This document shows, piece after piece, positions 13,001 to 24,359 of a DNA stretch of 64,000 nucleotides (positions within the stretch are counted from its first letter, which is position 1; every line of letters begins with the position of its first letter). This stretch comes from Basidiobolus meristosporus CBS 931.73 (Eukaryota > Basidiobolomycota > Basidiobolomycetes > Basidiobolales > Basidiobolaceae), in NCBI GenBank assembly GCA_002104905.1, contig MCFE01000024.1, forward strand, positions 1-64,000, read 5' to 3'. The translations under genes were made by a program, and so were the position numbers. The notes under the pieces were generated by a model that had not been told where the DNA came from, did no database searches, and saw only the letters and a list, made by a program, of their open reading frames with translations.

Positions 13001-15028
13001 CAGGAATGCCATATTTGATAAGCTATGTTTGTAAATAACCTCAAATAGCTTGAAGTGTGGACTCACCGCCTTTTCAATGATACTTGCCCAAAGCTCTTTC
13101 CTGCCAGCAATGTAAGTGCACATGGGAATGCCGTTCACGCTTATCGGTAGTGAATCGTCAACCACTGAGTGAACAAAACGTTAAGATGCACTGCCTGCTA
13201 GGTTGATATGCGTGTCTACTATTAAGCTTACCAACCTAGTGAGGTGTGTGAGTAGAGATAAAGCAACTGAAGGTGTGTGCGTTAAACGTACTTTACGTGG
13301 AATGCCATTATATATCAGCTTTATCATGTATTTACCACTGGCATTATATTGCGGTCTGCCGTGTTCGTCTTGCGGATAAATACAAGCGGTGATCAGCTAA
13401 AGGAGGAACGGATAGGTACATAGTGTACATGGATTTAAGCGCCTTGCATCATTCAGCAGACGAGATTATAGACGTTCTACCTGCTTTTTGAACTTTTCTT
13501 CGTATGCTGCACAGACACATAAAGATGCGACAAAAGAGCAATCGGTAACAACTGCCTGATTAAAGAGAAAAATACTAAGCAAAAGTTGCCATTGGAGGTT
13601 TAAAGGGGAAACTTACTTGAATGATATTCTGGCTGTTGTTCAGGTGATTAGGGGAAAGTGTTATGGAAAATCTCGGACAGGAAGCAATGGGAAATCACCA
13701 ACCTAGATATTACTTTAATCATAGTTGGATCTTTCATGAGCTCAGAGGGTCTCTGCCAGCTTCCAAAGTTTTGTATTTGTTTTTCGGAGAGTGGCAGTGG
13801 GCCGTCAGGATCACTAAATATCAGATGTTTATCAATACAAATATGCAGGGAGTCCCTTTATGGAATGCTTACTTACACAAAAGGCTGGGAGTAGTCGAAA
13901 TTTTCCCGCAAGTCAATCTCTAGCCAAGGCAAGTAAGCCTTTCCATTTACATATGACGAGGTTTTGAGCACTTCTAACTCCTGGTTGGTCAGCTTAACTT
14001 CACCTATGACAGGGGAAGATATCACCGGACTACGAAGGGGCTGCTGATAGGCTTCATTGTCGAGATGGATGTCAGGTTGAAGTATTCCCTTCGCCTAGCG
14101 AAATATGTGCGAACCTTTACAATTCGTGGAAATCTCGAGGAGTTTGGGAGTGAGCGAGATGGATGTGCTTTGCTTGATCTTCTCTCCTTGATCTATGACC
14201 TCAGACAGCCACCGTTTAATCTGTACCTTTGACTTTTCGTCCGTTTCCGCTGTAGAGAACACCAGATTAGCCTCCACTCTACTCAACAACCTGGTAAACG
14301 CTCTACCTTTAGCCGCTCGTAAGTAATAATCCGCAGCGCTTGTATATTGTTGAAGCGCCTCTTTCAAAAGGCCCAAACCGTTTTTCTCTTCTCCAAGTTT
14401 ATGATACCGCTGTTGAAGGCATCGCATTGTTAACAACGGAAAGTATACATGTTACTTGGAGGAGTTGTATGGTACGCACTTTGGCTTTTGTGAGAAAATC
14501 TTCCGAGGTGGACGGCTGTGAATTTCGCTGTGTTCTGTTGATTTGTATCAATTCAAGCTGTTCGGCCCGAGAAATGTAAGCACTTGCTCGCTGAGTGATT
14601 TCTCGCTTTTGTGTTTCGTTTTTCTCCACTATGACGGTGAAACAGCCATTATTACGAAAAGGCGGCAAAGGGAGGGACTTACAAGTGAACTCCAGTAGCT
14701 ACGTACCGTCAACAATGTACAAAAATATCTAGGTCAAGAAAAAGGGTATAACGATGATTAACGATGAGTCATTTATTATCGAAATCGCTTGAAAAAACAA
14801 GAGAACATGCAGTAAAGTCCTGACTCAAACCATTTTACCGAGCAGAAAAACCAATCAAAAGTAAATATGTCACTTTACCTCGGCAACTTCCAAATACAAC
14901 CCCCGCGCTTTGACAAAGTTTTCCTGGTGGTCAGCCTGTACAGCCTGCTGCGCTAAGGAGAAGGAGATTTTGTACAACTCGCTTACGCTTTTACCATGAT
15001 AGGGACTCTCTTTACCATTGGGAAACAT
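10047..15028 (-). CDS. calpain-7/PalB (Rim13)-like cysteine protease with MIT domains
   Basis: A many-exon gene runs from the ATG at 15028 to a TGA at 10047-10049. Exon 1 (14879-15028), a 22-nt exon (14707-14728) and the next exon assemble an MIT domain ending [10 protein letters not shown]-like ([12 protein letters not shown]). A second helical repeat follows ([16 protein letters not shown]). The catalytic core carries [14 protein letters not shown], the nucleophile region VVTDCSF (about 13540), the His region [11 protein letters not shown] (about 12500) and the Asn region QVKNPW (about 12370), so the triad is complete. C-terminal C2-like segments follow (IALHV-like [17 protein letters not shown]), ending near [13 protein letters not shown]. 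PalB/Rim13 cleaves the alkaline-pH transcription factor PacC/Rim101 on ESCRT-III endosomes; that role is inferred. Internal exon ends are approximate. Confidence 0.85.
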
Positions 15029-15029
15029 G

Positions 15030-18000
15030 CTTTGGCAAAGGCTTGTCTCTCAACTACCTTGTGTACTGTGGGCTATATCTCAAAATTACATCCACGGTCT
15101 AACGAACCGACAATCCGTATATCACGTGTTGTGATCTTGTGATTGGCCAGATTTGTATTTAGCAACTTGGGCTTGAATATTTCCTGCCGTCGTTACACCA
15201 GGATGGTTTGCGAATGGAACCATTACATGGCCACACACTCAAAAGCATCCTAGAAATTGTGGTTTGTTCGAACCACTTATTTCAGGTAACAATATGTAAC
15301 CATAATTCCCGATTTCTGCTACCGAGCCCACCCCAGATATTCAAACCAAATTGCTCGCAAGGTGCATTCAAGTATCAAGTGATTTCCGAATGAACATAGG
15401 CAACTAGTATGGATTTAACTTGCTGATTAGCCTCCAAGAAAGATTTTCTTTTCTTTGGTAACCCATGTGATAGGTATGCCCAGTAATGGATCCCCTCGAT
15501 GTCATATGACTAGTCCTGCTAGAGAACAAGTAACGAAGCCAAGCCCGCATACCAAGCAGTTACCTGTGTAGAGTCATCGATTGAGGCGTAAACAATCATC
15601 TAGCCATCTATGGGTTCTATGGCACACTCGAAGGGGTGGCTGCTAATCGACGAGTTTATACTCGGCTCACATGAATTCCTTAAATCAACATTGGCTTCGC
15701 ATTGGGCCTATGCGTGTGGTAACTGAGGGTTACACCAAATTGGCCAAGTGGAAGCTCCTGAACCTTGGCGCTTGAAAATCTTTCCAAGCCTATACACAGC
15801 AGGGTGAAACCTCCTATAATCTCCCAGTTCTCATGTGGAGTGGGCTTGGCTTGGCCAGCTTTTGTCGAGAGAGATACGGTCCCGATAATTCGACCAGCCT
15901 TCTGTGTACCAGCATATCAACCACCGAATCCTAATCTATAAACGGCAATACTTGGTCTAAGCTATTTCAAACGCTGAAGCATCCATGTATTACTAATGAT
16001 CCGTACACCCGACTTCTCGAAAATTCTCACCTACTTGTGTGGTGTTAAGAAACGCCAGTGGCCATATCTTCCGCTCTGTCTCCCGATACATACTCTACTC
16101 TTTAGCTGGGGTATTTAATCGGGCCTGGAGCCTGGAACTAATCGAAGCCTTATCGAGAATCAGCTGCGTTTGAAGCGCATATAAGGAATTCCTAAATGCT
16201 TGGTGTGTTGTATTCTCCTAATAAAGCATCCCACCTATCTTGCACCATTTAAAGTCAGAGTAGCATTCAAATAAATTGGGGACAGAAACGAACCTTGTCC
16301 GAGAAGGATTGATTGATATTTGATCGTTCTCTTGATACTAGTGATTCAAACATTCTCTGGGCTACTGCTTACACATGTGTAGCATGAAATTGGCATGACG
16401 CCTAACATTTCAATTCCTTCGATCCCACGCCTAGGTTGGCTGGGTTGGCTCGGGAGTATTATGAATCTTTCTATGTACCTCTCTTTTCAATCTCCAAATG
16501 TTACTGAAGTTTGCATGTATCTTCCAAAGTACTTGTGGGCAAATTCCAGCCATGAATGAACAGCTGGGAATACATTCATAGCCTGACCTATGGGAATATT
16601 ACCAGGGGTTACTACTTACACTAAGGTTCCTGTGCCAAATAAATCAGGGACTTGGAAGTGATTGAGCTTAATAGAAGAAAGTTGACTACTCGCATATATT
16701 ATGACTAAACTCGATGGATGGTGTTGAGGAGAAATGCATTCATTACTTTTGTCTTGAGGAGGACTTAGCCAAACTAGCTATAGGAAAGTGTTGTAGATGG
16801 TCTTGGGATATAAGTGTGGGGATTTGGGGGGTTTGGATGACATAACTCTACTCAACCTCTCTACAATATTCATTTGTTTTTGTCCTCTTATATGGAGTAA
16901 CATTCGAAGAGAGCCATAAGGTACAGAGGCTTGGCACCTTGGGTATCACCCCAAACCTAATCCTAATGATTGAGGATGTCACTCTTCCAACACCATTTCC
17001 TTACTTACATCCTAGATCAATTGACTGTAATCTGTCAGCCCAGCTCTATAGGCAGTTGAGCCACAATTCAAACCTAGAGCAAATGGTGCAACCACTGATA
17101 TATAAACTGCGCTCAAGACAAATACCAAACTGACATAGTAAATAGTGGTCATGGTGCAAATGCCCCCAAGTGCCAACCTCATAAGATACATGACAGCTCT
17201 ATACCAAATAGACGAGTTTTGCGTTTTGCCGCAAGGAAATTTAGAGTGGAAGCCATCAATCAATCCTATATGTGATACAGAAAGCTTGAACACGCTTGCC
17301 AAGCTAAATACCATTTGCCTTTTTGTGTATAAAAGGATTACCAGCCCAACCCTTTTAGTACATCTTCTTGGTTAATTGGCCAGGCTTATTCTTTATGCAT
17401 AGATCAGCATTTCATTCAGTTGAATAGATGAGATCAATACTTCCTCGCCATATGGCCAATTGTCGGATTTTAATCTTTTCAAAGGCCCTTTCCAAGAATA
17501 ATCTAACCCAACTCCCTCCAATGATGGATGCAGTACCCGATAAAAACTTCTGCAGAGGGATGTTCAATGTTATCAATCAGCGCTGTGTAGATGCGCTCAC
17601 GCGACCTGATGCGGAAATCTCTTTCTGGAATCTGTTCGATTCTCCACGAACGTTTTGGTAGGCTTGCATTGCCAACCCTATTGTCCCTGCAGTTTCAATT
17701 TTGGGTCACAGCGCCATGAGATGAAGCACCTCTTAAGCTCTCTGCACCCTGACCCTGGCCCCGAGATTCTGTTTATCCACATGTTAAAAATAGTCTGTCC
17801 CCTAATTGATTGAGCTAGTATCCACATCGTTGTGGGCTGATTGGAGGCATTTTCGGTGGGCTAGTTTTGTAGCAGGTCCTAAAAATCGAAAGGATCCTGG
17901 AATAGTGGCTACAATAGTTGCCAAGCGGCAAAATAAACAATCCACTGTAACTTTCACTCTGGAAGTAGCTTGACTCTTAGGATCAAGACCTCGCCAAGTG

Positions 18001-19990
18001 GACATCTCGACTGAAATCTCAGCCTCTAGGCACTAAATACGGAAAATTCGAATTTCTTTAACTGCTTCCAATTCTCTCAGCGCCTCATGACATTTTTGAA
18101 CATTCGAATAATCCTTGAAATCATTTGTGTAACACTGGTTTGGATGATACCGGATTCAAGCGAAGATTTGTAATACAAAATCAGCAACTCCGTTGTATAT
18201 ACTGTGGTTGATCTTAAAGTTGGAAGGGTATCAAAATGTACGGTTGTAGCTCTGTAACCCAGGTCCCTACATTTTCGTAGCCTGCTTTTGCCATGGTCTG
18301 TTTTACTCTAACACTACACCACCAACCTGTTCGTCCCAAATCAATGCTAATCTTGGGAAGTCTTGAATATTGATGGATACGAAGGATTGATTTGAGTTCG
18401 TTGGAAAACATTGGCCACCGTGCCATATATGCCTATTGGAATCGACTCAATGCAAATGATGCGAGTTTATACAACAATTCTGTTGTCAAGAAAAAGGTGG
18501 GCAAGGCCGTTATACTTGGGCTCATTTTTAAAGCGACAGAACAATGGGAGCCCGGCTGTAACTCTAGGTTTGATCACCCCAGGATTTAGAATAACCGGTG
18601 CAACGAGTGTTTTTCTTATCCCCACCTTCTCCGTTGATTGCTCAGCAGTATTCCTGGTCATTTGGGAGGTTTTTTCCATCTCGACGAAGTTAGATCCTGG
18701 TCTCTATTCCTAGCACAGCCGTCGTCGGTGCATGTGACAGAACAAGTATTCAATTAATATCGGCTTTCTGGGCGTTGGAGAATTCATCAAAAATCGAACA
18801 TCCCTCCAATTGGCAACATCCAATTGCTGCATAGTTTGGGGAGACACAGGCATATTGATTTTCCACAGCAATAGCCAATTCTTCACCATGTGAATAGCTT
18901 CATTGGTCCAAGTGCTCAGGTATGGAAACGGCAGTCGAGTTGGTGATACAGTCCACAGTAAGGCGTAATATGGAGATGAATATGATCATAGTTTATTCAT
19001 ATGGATACACCCACACTAGCCCACACCGTTATTGGCTGGCACTCAACATCTGTGACAGCCCTTGTCCACACAATGTTATGGGAATATGATTCAGAGAGGA
19101 AACTTAATCACCGAGCTTGTGGTACCGACACGCAGAAGAAGCCGGGCCTTTGAGCACTGTAGCACGGGCTTACAAATATTCGATTTGAGGCTTCAAGAGT
19201 CTGCTTTTCCCGGATTCTGTTCGCTCCCGAAGTGGGGTTACCGAAAATTCGATTCCAAGAGTAGATTATCGGGAGCAAACCCAAGAGTCAACGAGTATCG
19301 ATGTTCTTCTAATGGCCGGGGTCAACTCCCATGGTTGGAACGAAATGACTTCCACATGCCTCGTTAAATCTGGCATGCACTTAGACGTGTGAATCATGCT
19401 TCGCACAAACTTGAATCATCAGCCCAAGGCTGAAAAATTCCGATTTGTAGTTAGCACACGTTGCTTGAATTCCCGTCCTGGTTTCTGGCCAGCACTGCAT
19501 TCCGACTCCGTCATCTACAGCTGTTGTAGGCTGTGTCCCAGATTGCGGAGCATCAACCCCGATGATATGATCTATGGTCTCAGATTACCTGCTCAAGTAA
19601 AACCAGCCCGGGTAACATCACCTCGAATATTGTCATCACTCCTTCCACTAGTCACCCCATAAGATCAGTGATGTTGATTGTACTGGTTTCTTTCTACCGA
19701 GAGGTCTGTGACAGCTCGTTACATCAATCATCAGCTATCAACTAAATCTAACACAGGTTCACTGATGAATGGTGACAATATTGGCGCTCGGGTGTGGACC
19801 ATGCTGGACTCTCAAGCACCTTCGTTATTTCCCTATTTACTACCTGAGTGCGAAATTCCGTACCATTTCTGTGCCTATCGCCAGTGAGCACTGCCGCGTG
19901 ATCTCGGATGAGGTGAAGAATCTGCACTGCGAGCCAGACGTTCCAGAGTGAAACATCCAGTAGGCAATTTCTGCATTCTTAATTAAACAC
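15030..19990. other. gene-poor stretch
   Basis: About 5 kb with only short frames. The hydrophobic 100-codon minus frame at 17012-17314 (with FVLSAVYISVVAPFALG-like stretches) and the 101-codon frames at 18411 and 19062 have no recognisable motif and no splice-linked neighbours. No RNA gene or repeat array was seen. Confidence 0.45.
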
Positions 19991-19995
19991 GTATA

Positions 19996-20017
19996 GTACA
20001 CATTTTATTTACAATGA
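19996..20017 (-). terminator. poly(A) signal region of small gene 1
   Basis: On the minus strand the sequence reads CATTGTAAATAAAATGTGTAC, about 165 nt after the stop of the small gene at 20182. An almost identical block lies the same distance after its paralogue (21666-21686), which supports a conserved 3' end. Confidence 0.5.
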
Positions 20018-20181
20018 AATAATTCAATTCCAATATTTAGTCGACGTCGAGGTGGCCCCAGGTGAATCGTCGCAGAGGCCAGGAAAAGAACCTCCATGCT
20101 GCAAAAATGGGCTCGGGTCACCATCGAATGCCACCACTTGTCTTGCGTCGCTGACGATCTTGAGTGATATCCATAGCAAGC

Positions 20182-20421
20182 CTAGAACCATTTGACGTCC
20201 AGGATGGGGGTTTCATAGTTGTTGCTGAAAGAAACCAGCTTCTGGGGAAGGTCAGCGCTGTTGGGTTGCTGGTGCGCGGGTAATGAATCACTGGAGGGTG
20301 CTTGGGATATTTGGTTTTGAATTCGAGATTGCAGTATATCAAGCGGACTCTTTTCTATCACGGTATTGGAGTCTAGCTGCGAAATGATCTCTTCAATGGA
20401 GTTGATGTTTTTCATGTCCAA
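20182..20421 (-). CDS. small paralogous protein, copy 1
   Basis: A single 79-codon frame begins MDMKNINSIEEIISQLDS and ends DVKWF. It shares a 31-residue core with the gene at 21837 (19 identities by my count): S-I-E-[ED]-I-I-x-x-L-D-S, then K-S-P-L-D-[IL]-L and R-I-Q-x-Q. Both products also end in DVK plus two residues. A TATATAA box (20506-20515) lies about 90 nt upstream and a shared AAATAAA-type 3' signal about 165 nt downstream, so this looks like a complete intron-free gene. The core reads as one amphipathic helix. There is no signal peptide, membrane segment or C-terminal CaaX box, so it is not a typical basidiomycete pheromone precursor. Function unknown. Confidence 0.55.
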   Translation of the reverse strand: MDMKNINSIEEIISQLDSNTVIEKSPLDILQSRIQNQISQAPSSDSLPAHQQPNSADLPQKLVSFSNNYETPILDVKWF

Positions 20422-20505
20422 TTGACAAATAGTGATGTTCTAGCAAAGAGGATGGATGAGGTGAAGACCTTGTGAGCCGTAGCTTCGGTTGACAGATTGT
20501 TGGCC

Positions 20506-20515
20506 TTATATAAAT
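20506..20515 (-). promoter_or_regulatory. TATA box of small gene 1
   Basis: The minus strand reads ATTTATATAAGG about 90 nt before the ATG at 20421. Confidence 0.45.
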
Positions 20516-20603
20516 GCAAAGCTGTGTGAATGCATTCATGGCGTTTGCCCCTCTCCCAATCAGTTTCATATTGAGGTATCTCCAGAAATCCAGGGCCCTT
20601 CAT

Positions 20604-21664
20604 TTTTTGCTCAATCGTGACTGTGGATTGTGAAATGTATGACAGAATTGTATGATCTTTGGTGTCATAATCAAATCTAATATCTTACAATGCTTGGCTA
20701 AATACCTTGGCCGAGTCACATCTTCCACCAATTAAACTAGACCAAGTGCCGTTGCTTCCAGCAGTCTTAGGTTGGTTTCTATTGTGAATATTAGCAATCA
20801 TCTCATTAGCACCTCCCTATGCAGCACAACACCTGAATAACAAGATTTGGATCGGCTCCGGTTGAAATGCACCTACAGGCCAAGAGTACGTCCCAACCCT
20901 TACAGACTCAAGCATGCATGAAGAAAAGGGAGAAACAGTTGGCGGCCCTGCTCGTGAAATCCTGAATGGAGATGACCAGCACATGTCCTAGGCGTCGTCG
21001 TGAATAGGCGATGGAGGGAGACCAGTGTCGGCTCTGGAATAAGGCATCCTTAGCACAAGCAAGAATCAGCCTGCAGGATGACGAAAAGCGACATAATAGT
21101 TGCTGAAGAAACTAGCAATGCACCAATAGACCGCGAGGACAGCGATCGGATCGAATCCGAACACATCTGTTGCACTGGACGAATTAAGCAATGACCAGCA
21201 TTCCATTGGAGCGGAACGATTCGAAACCATGGGCATGGGGAAAGCAGATGATTTAATTCCATGCCATCGCTGACATGTCGGTGAATATCGGGGACATCGA
21301 ATGAATGGGGCCATAACCACACATGTCCATATTTGCTTTGGCTTAAGGGAAGGGATCGCTATGATGAGTTACTTACAACATCGGATCGAGACTGGCATGG
21401 TCGTTGCGATCATCATTTGTGCAGGCGGTAGATCTATGGTGGACATGGTCTAAATGAATGCCTCATTGCCATCGTCACATGAAAGTGGCAATCTGATTCA
21501 TACGAAGATTGCCCACTGAATCACCTTTCACACACTTCCGACAGACGTACCATTGGAGCACGCATATCTTCTTCTTATACTGACAAAGCTAATGAAGTTG
21601 GTGTTTCGCCAATTAGCAGCTGATTGCAAATGAACAGGAACAACCCAATTCGGGTGTATATATA
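20604..21664. other. spacer between the two small paralogous genes
   Basis: About 1 kb without a supported gene. Two overlapping minus frames at 21050-21322 encode a short hydrophobic stretch (PIAVLAVYWCIASFFSNYYV) that could be the last membrane segment of a decayed receptor, but nothing links it to an exon series. Confidence 0.35.
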
Positions 21665-21665
21665 T

Positions 21666-21686
21666 GTACAATTTATTTACAATGAT
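21666..21686 (-). terminator. poly(A) signal region of small gene 2
   Basis: The minus strand reads ATCATTGTAAATAAATTGTAC, about 152 nt after the stop at 21837. It matches the block after small gene 1 almost base for base. Confidence 0.5.
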
Positions 21687-21836
21687 ACTAAAGCTGAGCA
21701 ATGGAAGTATAATAAGAATAAGAGTAGTAATAAGAAACATCAACCGTCTTCATCGATAATCAATAAATAGCATGAGCCTAGTCTCGGCATTGGAACTATG
21801 CGAGTAATGTCTAATGACTTCAGAGCGGCCCGTAGT

Positions 21837-22031
21837 CTAGTACGTCTTGACGTCTTTAATGGCCTCTTGAGAAACGGTGGGAACGTTGTTGAGTTCCTGC
21901 GAGGCGAGCTTCGCCAATTGATGCTGAATGCGGGCCTCAAGGAGGTCCAACGGACTTTTGTCGCAGACGTTGGAGGAATCAAGTTTGGTAATAATGTCCT
22001 CAATTGAAGCGCTGAAGGTTCTGGTACGCAT
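21837..22031 (-). CDS. small paralogous protein, copy 2
   Basis: A 64-codon frame starts MRTRTFSASIEDIITKLDS and ends DVKTY. It is the paralogue of the gene at 20182, in the same orientation. The frame is open further upstream (to 22148), but the region above 22031 lies just after a TATTTAAAT box (22147-22155) and resembles a 5' leader, so I chose the internal ATG. The predicted product is small, charged and helical, with one Cys in the core and no signal peptide, membrane segment or CaaX ending. The spacing of TATA-like box, ORF and 3' signal matches copy 1, which argues that both are expressed units. Function unknown. Confidence 0.55.
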   Translation of the reverse strand: MRTRTFSASIEDIITKLDSSNVCDKSPLDLLEARIQHQLAKLASQELNNVPTVSQEAIKDVKTY

Positions 22032-22146
22032 TATAGAAGTTGAATTTGCAAACGATAAAATATAGATGGCTCTGATAAAAGTGTGGGATATACAGAAGAA
22101 GGCTGGTAGAATTGCTTCAGTGTGGGATGGCTTGGTACATCGCCTC

Positions 22147-22155
22147 ATTTAAATA
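22147..22155 (-). promoter_or_regulatory. TATA-like box of small gene 2
   Basis: The minus strand reads TATTTAAAT about 115 nt before the ATG at 22031, in a position comparable to the box of copy 1. Confidence 0.4.
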
Positions 22156-23130
22156 CTTGACCAGACCGCAGAGATTATCCACCAGATAGCCATATTGAGT
22201 ATAAAATAACACAAATAGTAGGACGAAAATTAAGCAATACTTACGAATAGTCGTGTATTCTAATAACAAAATGCCAAAAATGGCAGCTGCAAGTCAATAG
22301 AACATTTTCCACCCTTATTCGGCTTCGTCCTTTACAGCTTGCATCAAGCTGCTTCCTATTTGATGAGTGCTGTCGAATCCATCGAACTGATTTGCTTGGG
22401 AAGTTGGGTCTAAATCAGGCAGCCATAGGCCACATGAAAGAGTGATGTTGACCTCATGAATGCTGGATGGAGGGCTATCTAGGGCTTTGACGCCAAAAAT
22501 ACTCGGATCAATTGGCTTACAACTATAACCTTAATGATGGCCATTCTGGTGATGGTGGCATAACCGGCTCAACACTTGACTCATCGCCCATACATACTTG
22601 ATGCCGTCTTCCAACGGACCTGTATGACACATCACCCATATGGATTCCCATTAGCAGGTTTCTTGGTCATGGAGTTGATGCGGAGGGCTTACCAGGGCTA
22701 GGCGCAAACAGTCATTGATGATACGAAACCAAGAACAGACGGGCACCGAACGTGCCATCTACAGAATAGTCACTTTCCGGGATGACTGCTCAGCGGGGGG
22801 CCATTATAGGCGCCAGAGTGATCAATGATGTGTTGGGATGGAATGGCGATTGATTGATATGGGGAAATCGGATGGTTATGAGCAACATTGAAATCTACGG
22901 AGCATCATTGATTTGGGCGTAGTTTCAAATCATCAACGCCGTAATTTCCATAGAAGCACGCGATTACGAATTAAGTAAAACTGAGGGCTGCTGCCAAGTC
23001 AACCTGCAATCCTATCCTGGCGTAGGATCCAGAGATAAATTGATGATTGACGGCCATTCACCCAGCTTCCAGAGCCCGTAGAGACAATATATGGGATGCA
23101 TTACATGATTGAAATGAATGAAGGGAAACC

Positions 23131-24313
23131 TCAGGTATGAGTATGGTGGTACAACAGAAAACCTGCAACTAACCTAGTCATCGATTTCTCCAAAAATGCC
23201 CCGATTTTCCTCCGTAGGACATCCCTACGACTCGCTAATGTCCAACAAGCATTATTCCATGCTACACACAGCGCCACACAATTCACGTATGCGATGAGTG
23301 TCACTTTGAAAACAGCCATGGATTGTAGTATTCTAAAGACAGTCCCTGCCACACACCCTCTGCACTGTGTGACCTGGTATATTCTCATTACATAAGGCAA
23401 AAGCCAAAGATGAAGATAGCCCAAGCACAGGAAATCCTCGTATAGATGATCTACAAAGTGTCGATTTGCAAGATGCTACCTCTTCTTTGGTTCCCCTTGG
23501 GGAGCATGTCTCTGGCACCTGCGACATCTACACAAGCGCTCATTCAGATCTGAATGCGGCGTTGCATACTTTCTGAATCGAAATAAAGGAAATGGGATGC
23601 GGAGGATAGGGCTGTCCGTTTAGGGCTGATGCCAGGTAACTTTGGCCACTTGATCGTTCCATATGTGTAGCATGCTTACTTATTTCCAGCTCCGAGATTG
23701 TCGACTTCTCTACACTGCATGAAAGGTGGGAAGCTAGGTGATGCATGTCTCATAGTATGACAAGAAGGGGTACATAGGACACATGCGCTATGGTTGTTCG
23801 CACTCCGATCCGTGGGATCAGTACGCTTCATTCAGGTTTTCGGCAATTCTGTAAGTGATCTCAAATAGAATGGCACTGTGTATGCCGGTGGAGATCATGA
23901 GCTGATCGCGAGCAGGATTTCACTCGGATTTGTGAAATTTCTGGTTTAGCCAAGCTACCCACTTCTTGGCCTGCATAATCAATGCCATATCGATCACATG
24001 ATCCCCGAATTGCCATTCCTTATCTTCCATACCCCTCAGGATGTGTACTCTGTGGTTCCTTTTTGGGTGAAGCTACAAAAATGGCTCATCAGGCAGGGAT
24101 TGCAACTTTGCAGAGTTGGTCATTGAGCGAGGATTCATTGGTTCGGGAGTGAGCTTGCATAGCCACCACCCAATTAACACATGCTTCAAGATGATTGAAC
24201 CAGGTTCTCCTGCTGATCATTGTGACATCGATTGCCGACATGCGTCTCGGAGGTGGTCTATTGGCTGTGATGGCCGCTGCAAGAAAAACAAGGATTGTAT
24301 TAAGGATGAGCAT
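23131..24313 (-). pseudogene. possible fragments of an STE3-type pheromone receptor
   Basis: Two minus-strand segments resemble parts of fungal STE3 seven-helix receptors in the right order. The first (24313-24089) begins with a hydrophobic helix (ILNTILVFLAAAIT), then PPPRR, then EACVNWVVA and CKVAIPA, recalling the first loop, helix 2 and the start of helix 3; it stops at TGA. The second (about 23490-23140) reads DFLCLG, PYVMRIYQVTQCRGC and, 41 residues later, SRRDVLRRKIGAFLEKS. This recalls the family order LCLG, YxVQ..R, GC, helix 5, RRxxFxxxL. The roughly 600-nt gap between them, charged residues inside helix 2 and the missing helices 6-7 mean this is at best a decayed gene; it may be a chance resemblance. 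Confidence 0.3.
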
Positions 24314-24359
24314 GAGGCGTGAAGTATTTGAAATTCAGATGCTTCCAATGAGGTTTAGG

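Noticed and set aside
17012-17314. Hydrophobic 100-codon minus frame as a membrane-protein gene
   Set aside because: No signal peptide pattern, motif or splice-linked exon; a single hydrophobic frame of this size can arise by chance in AT-rich DNA.
20182-22031. Small paralogous genes as classical lipopeptide pheromone precursors
   Set aside because: Neither product ends in a CaaX box, and no in-frame extension or plausible intron brought in a terminal Cys-a-a-X.
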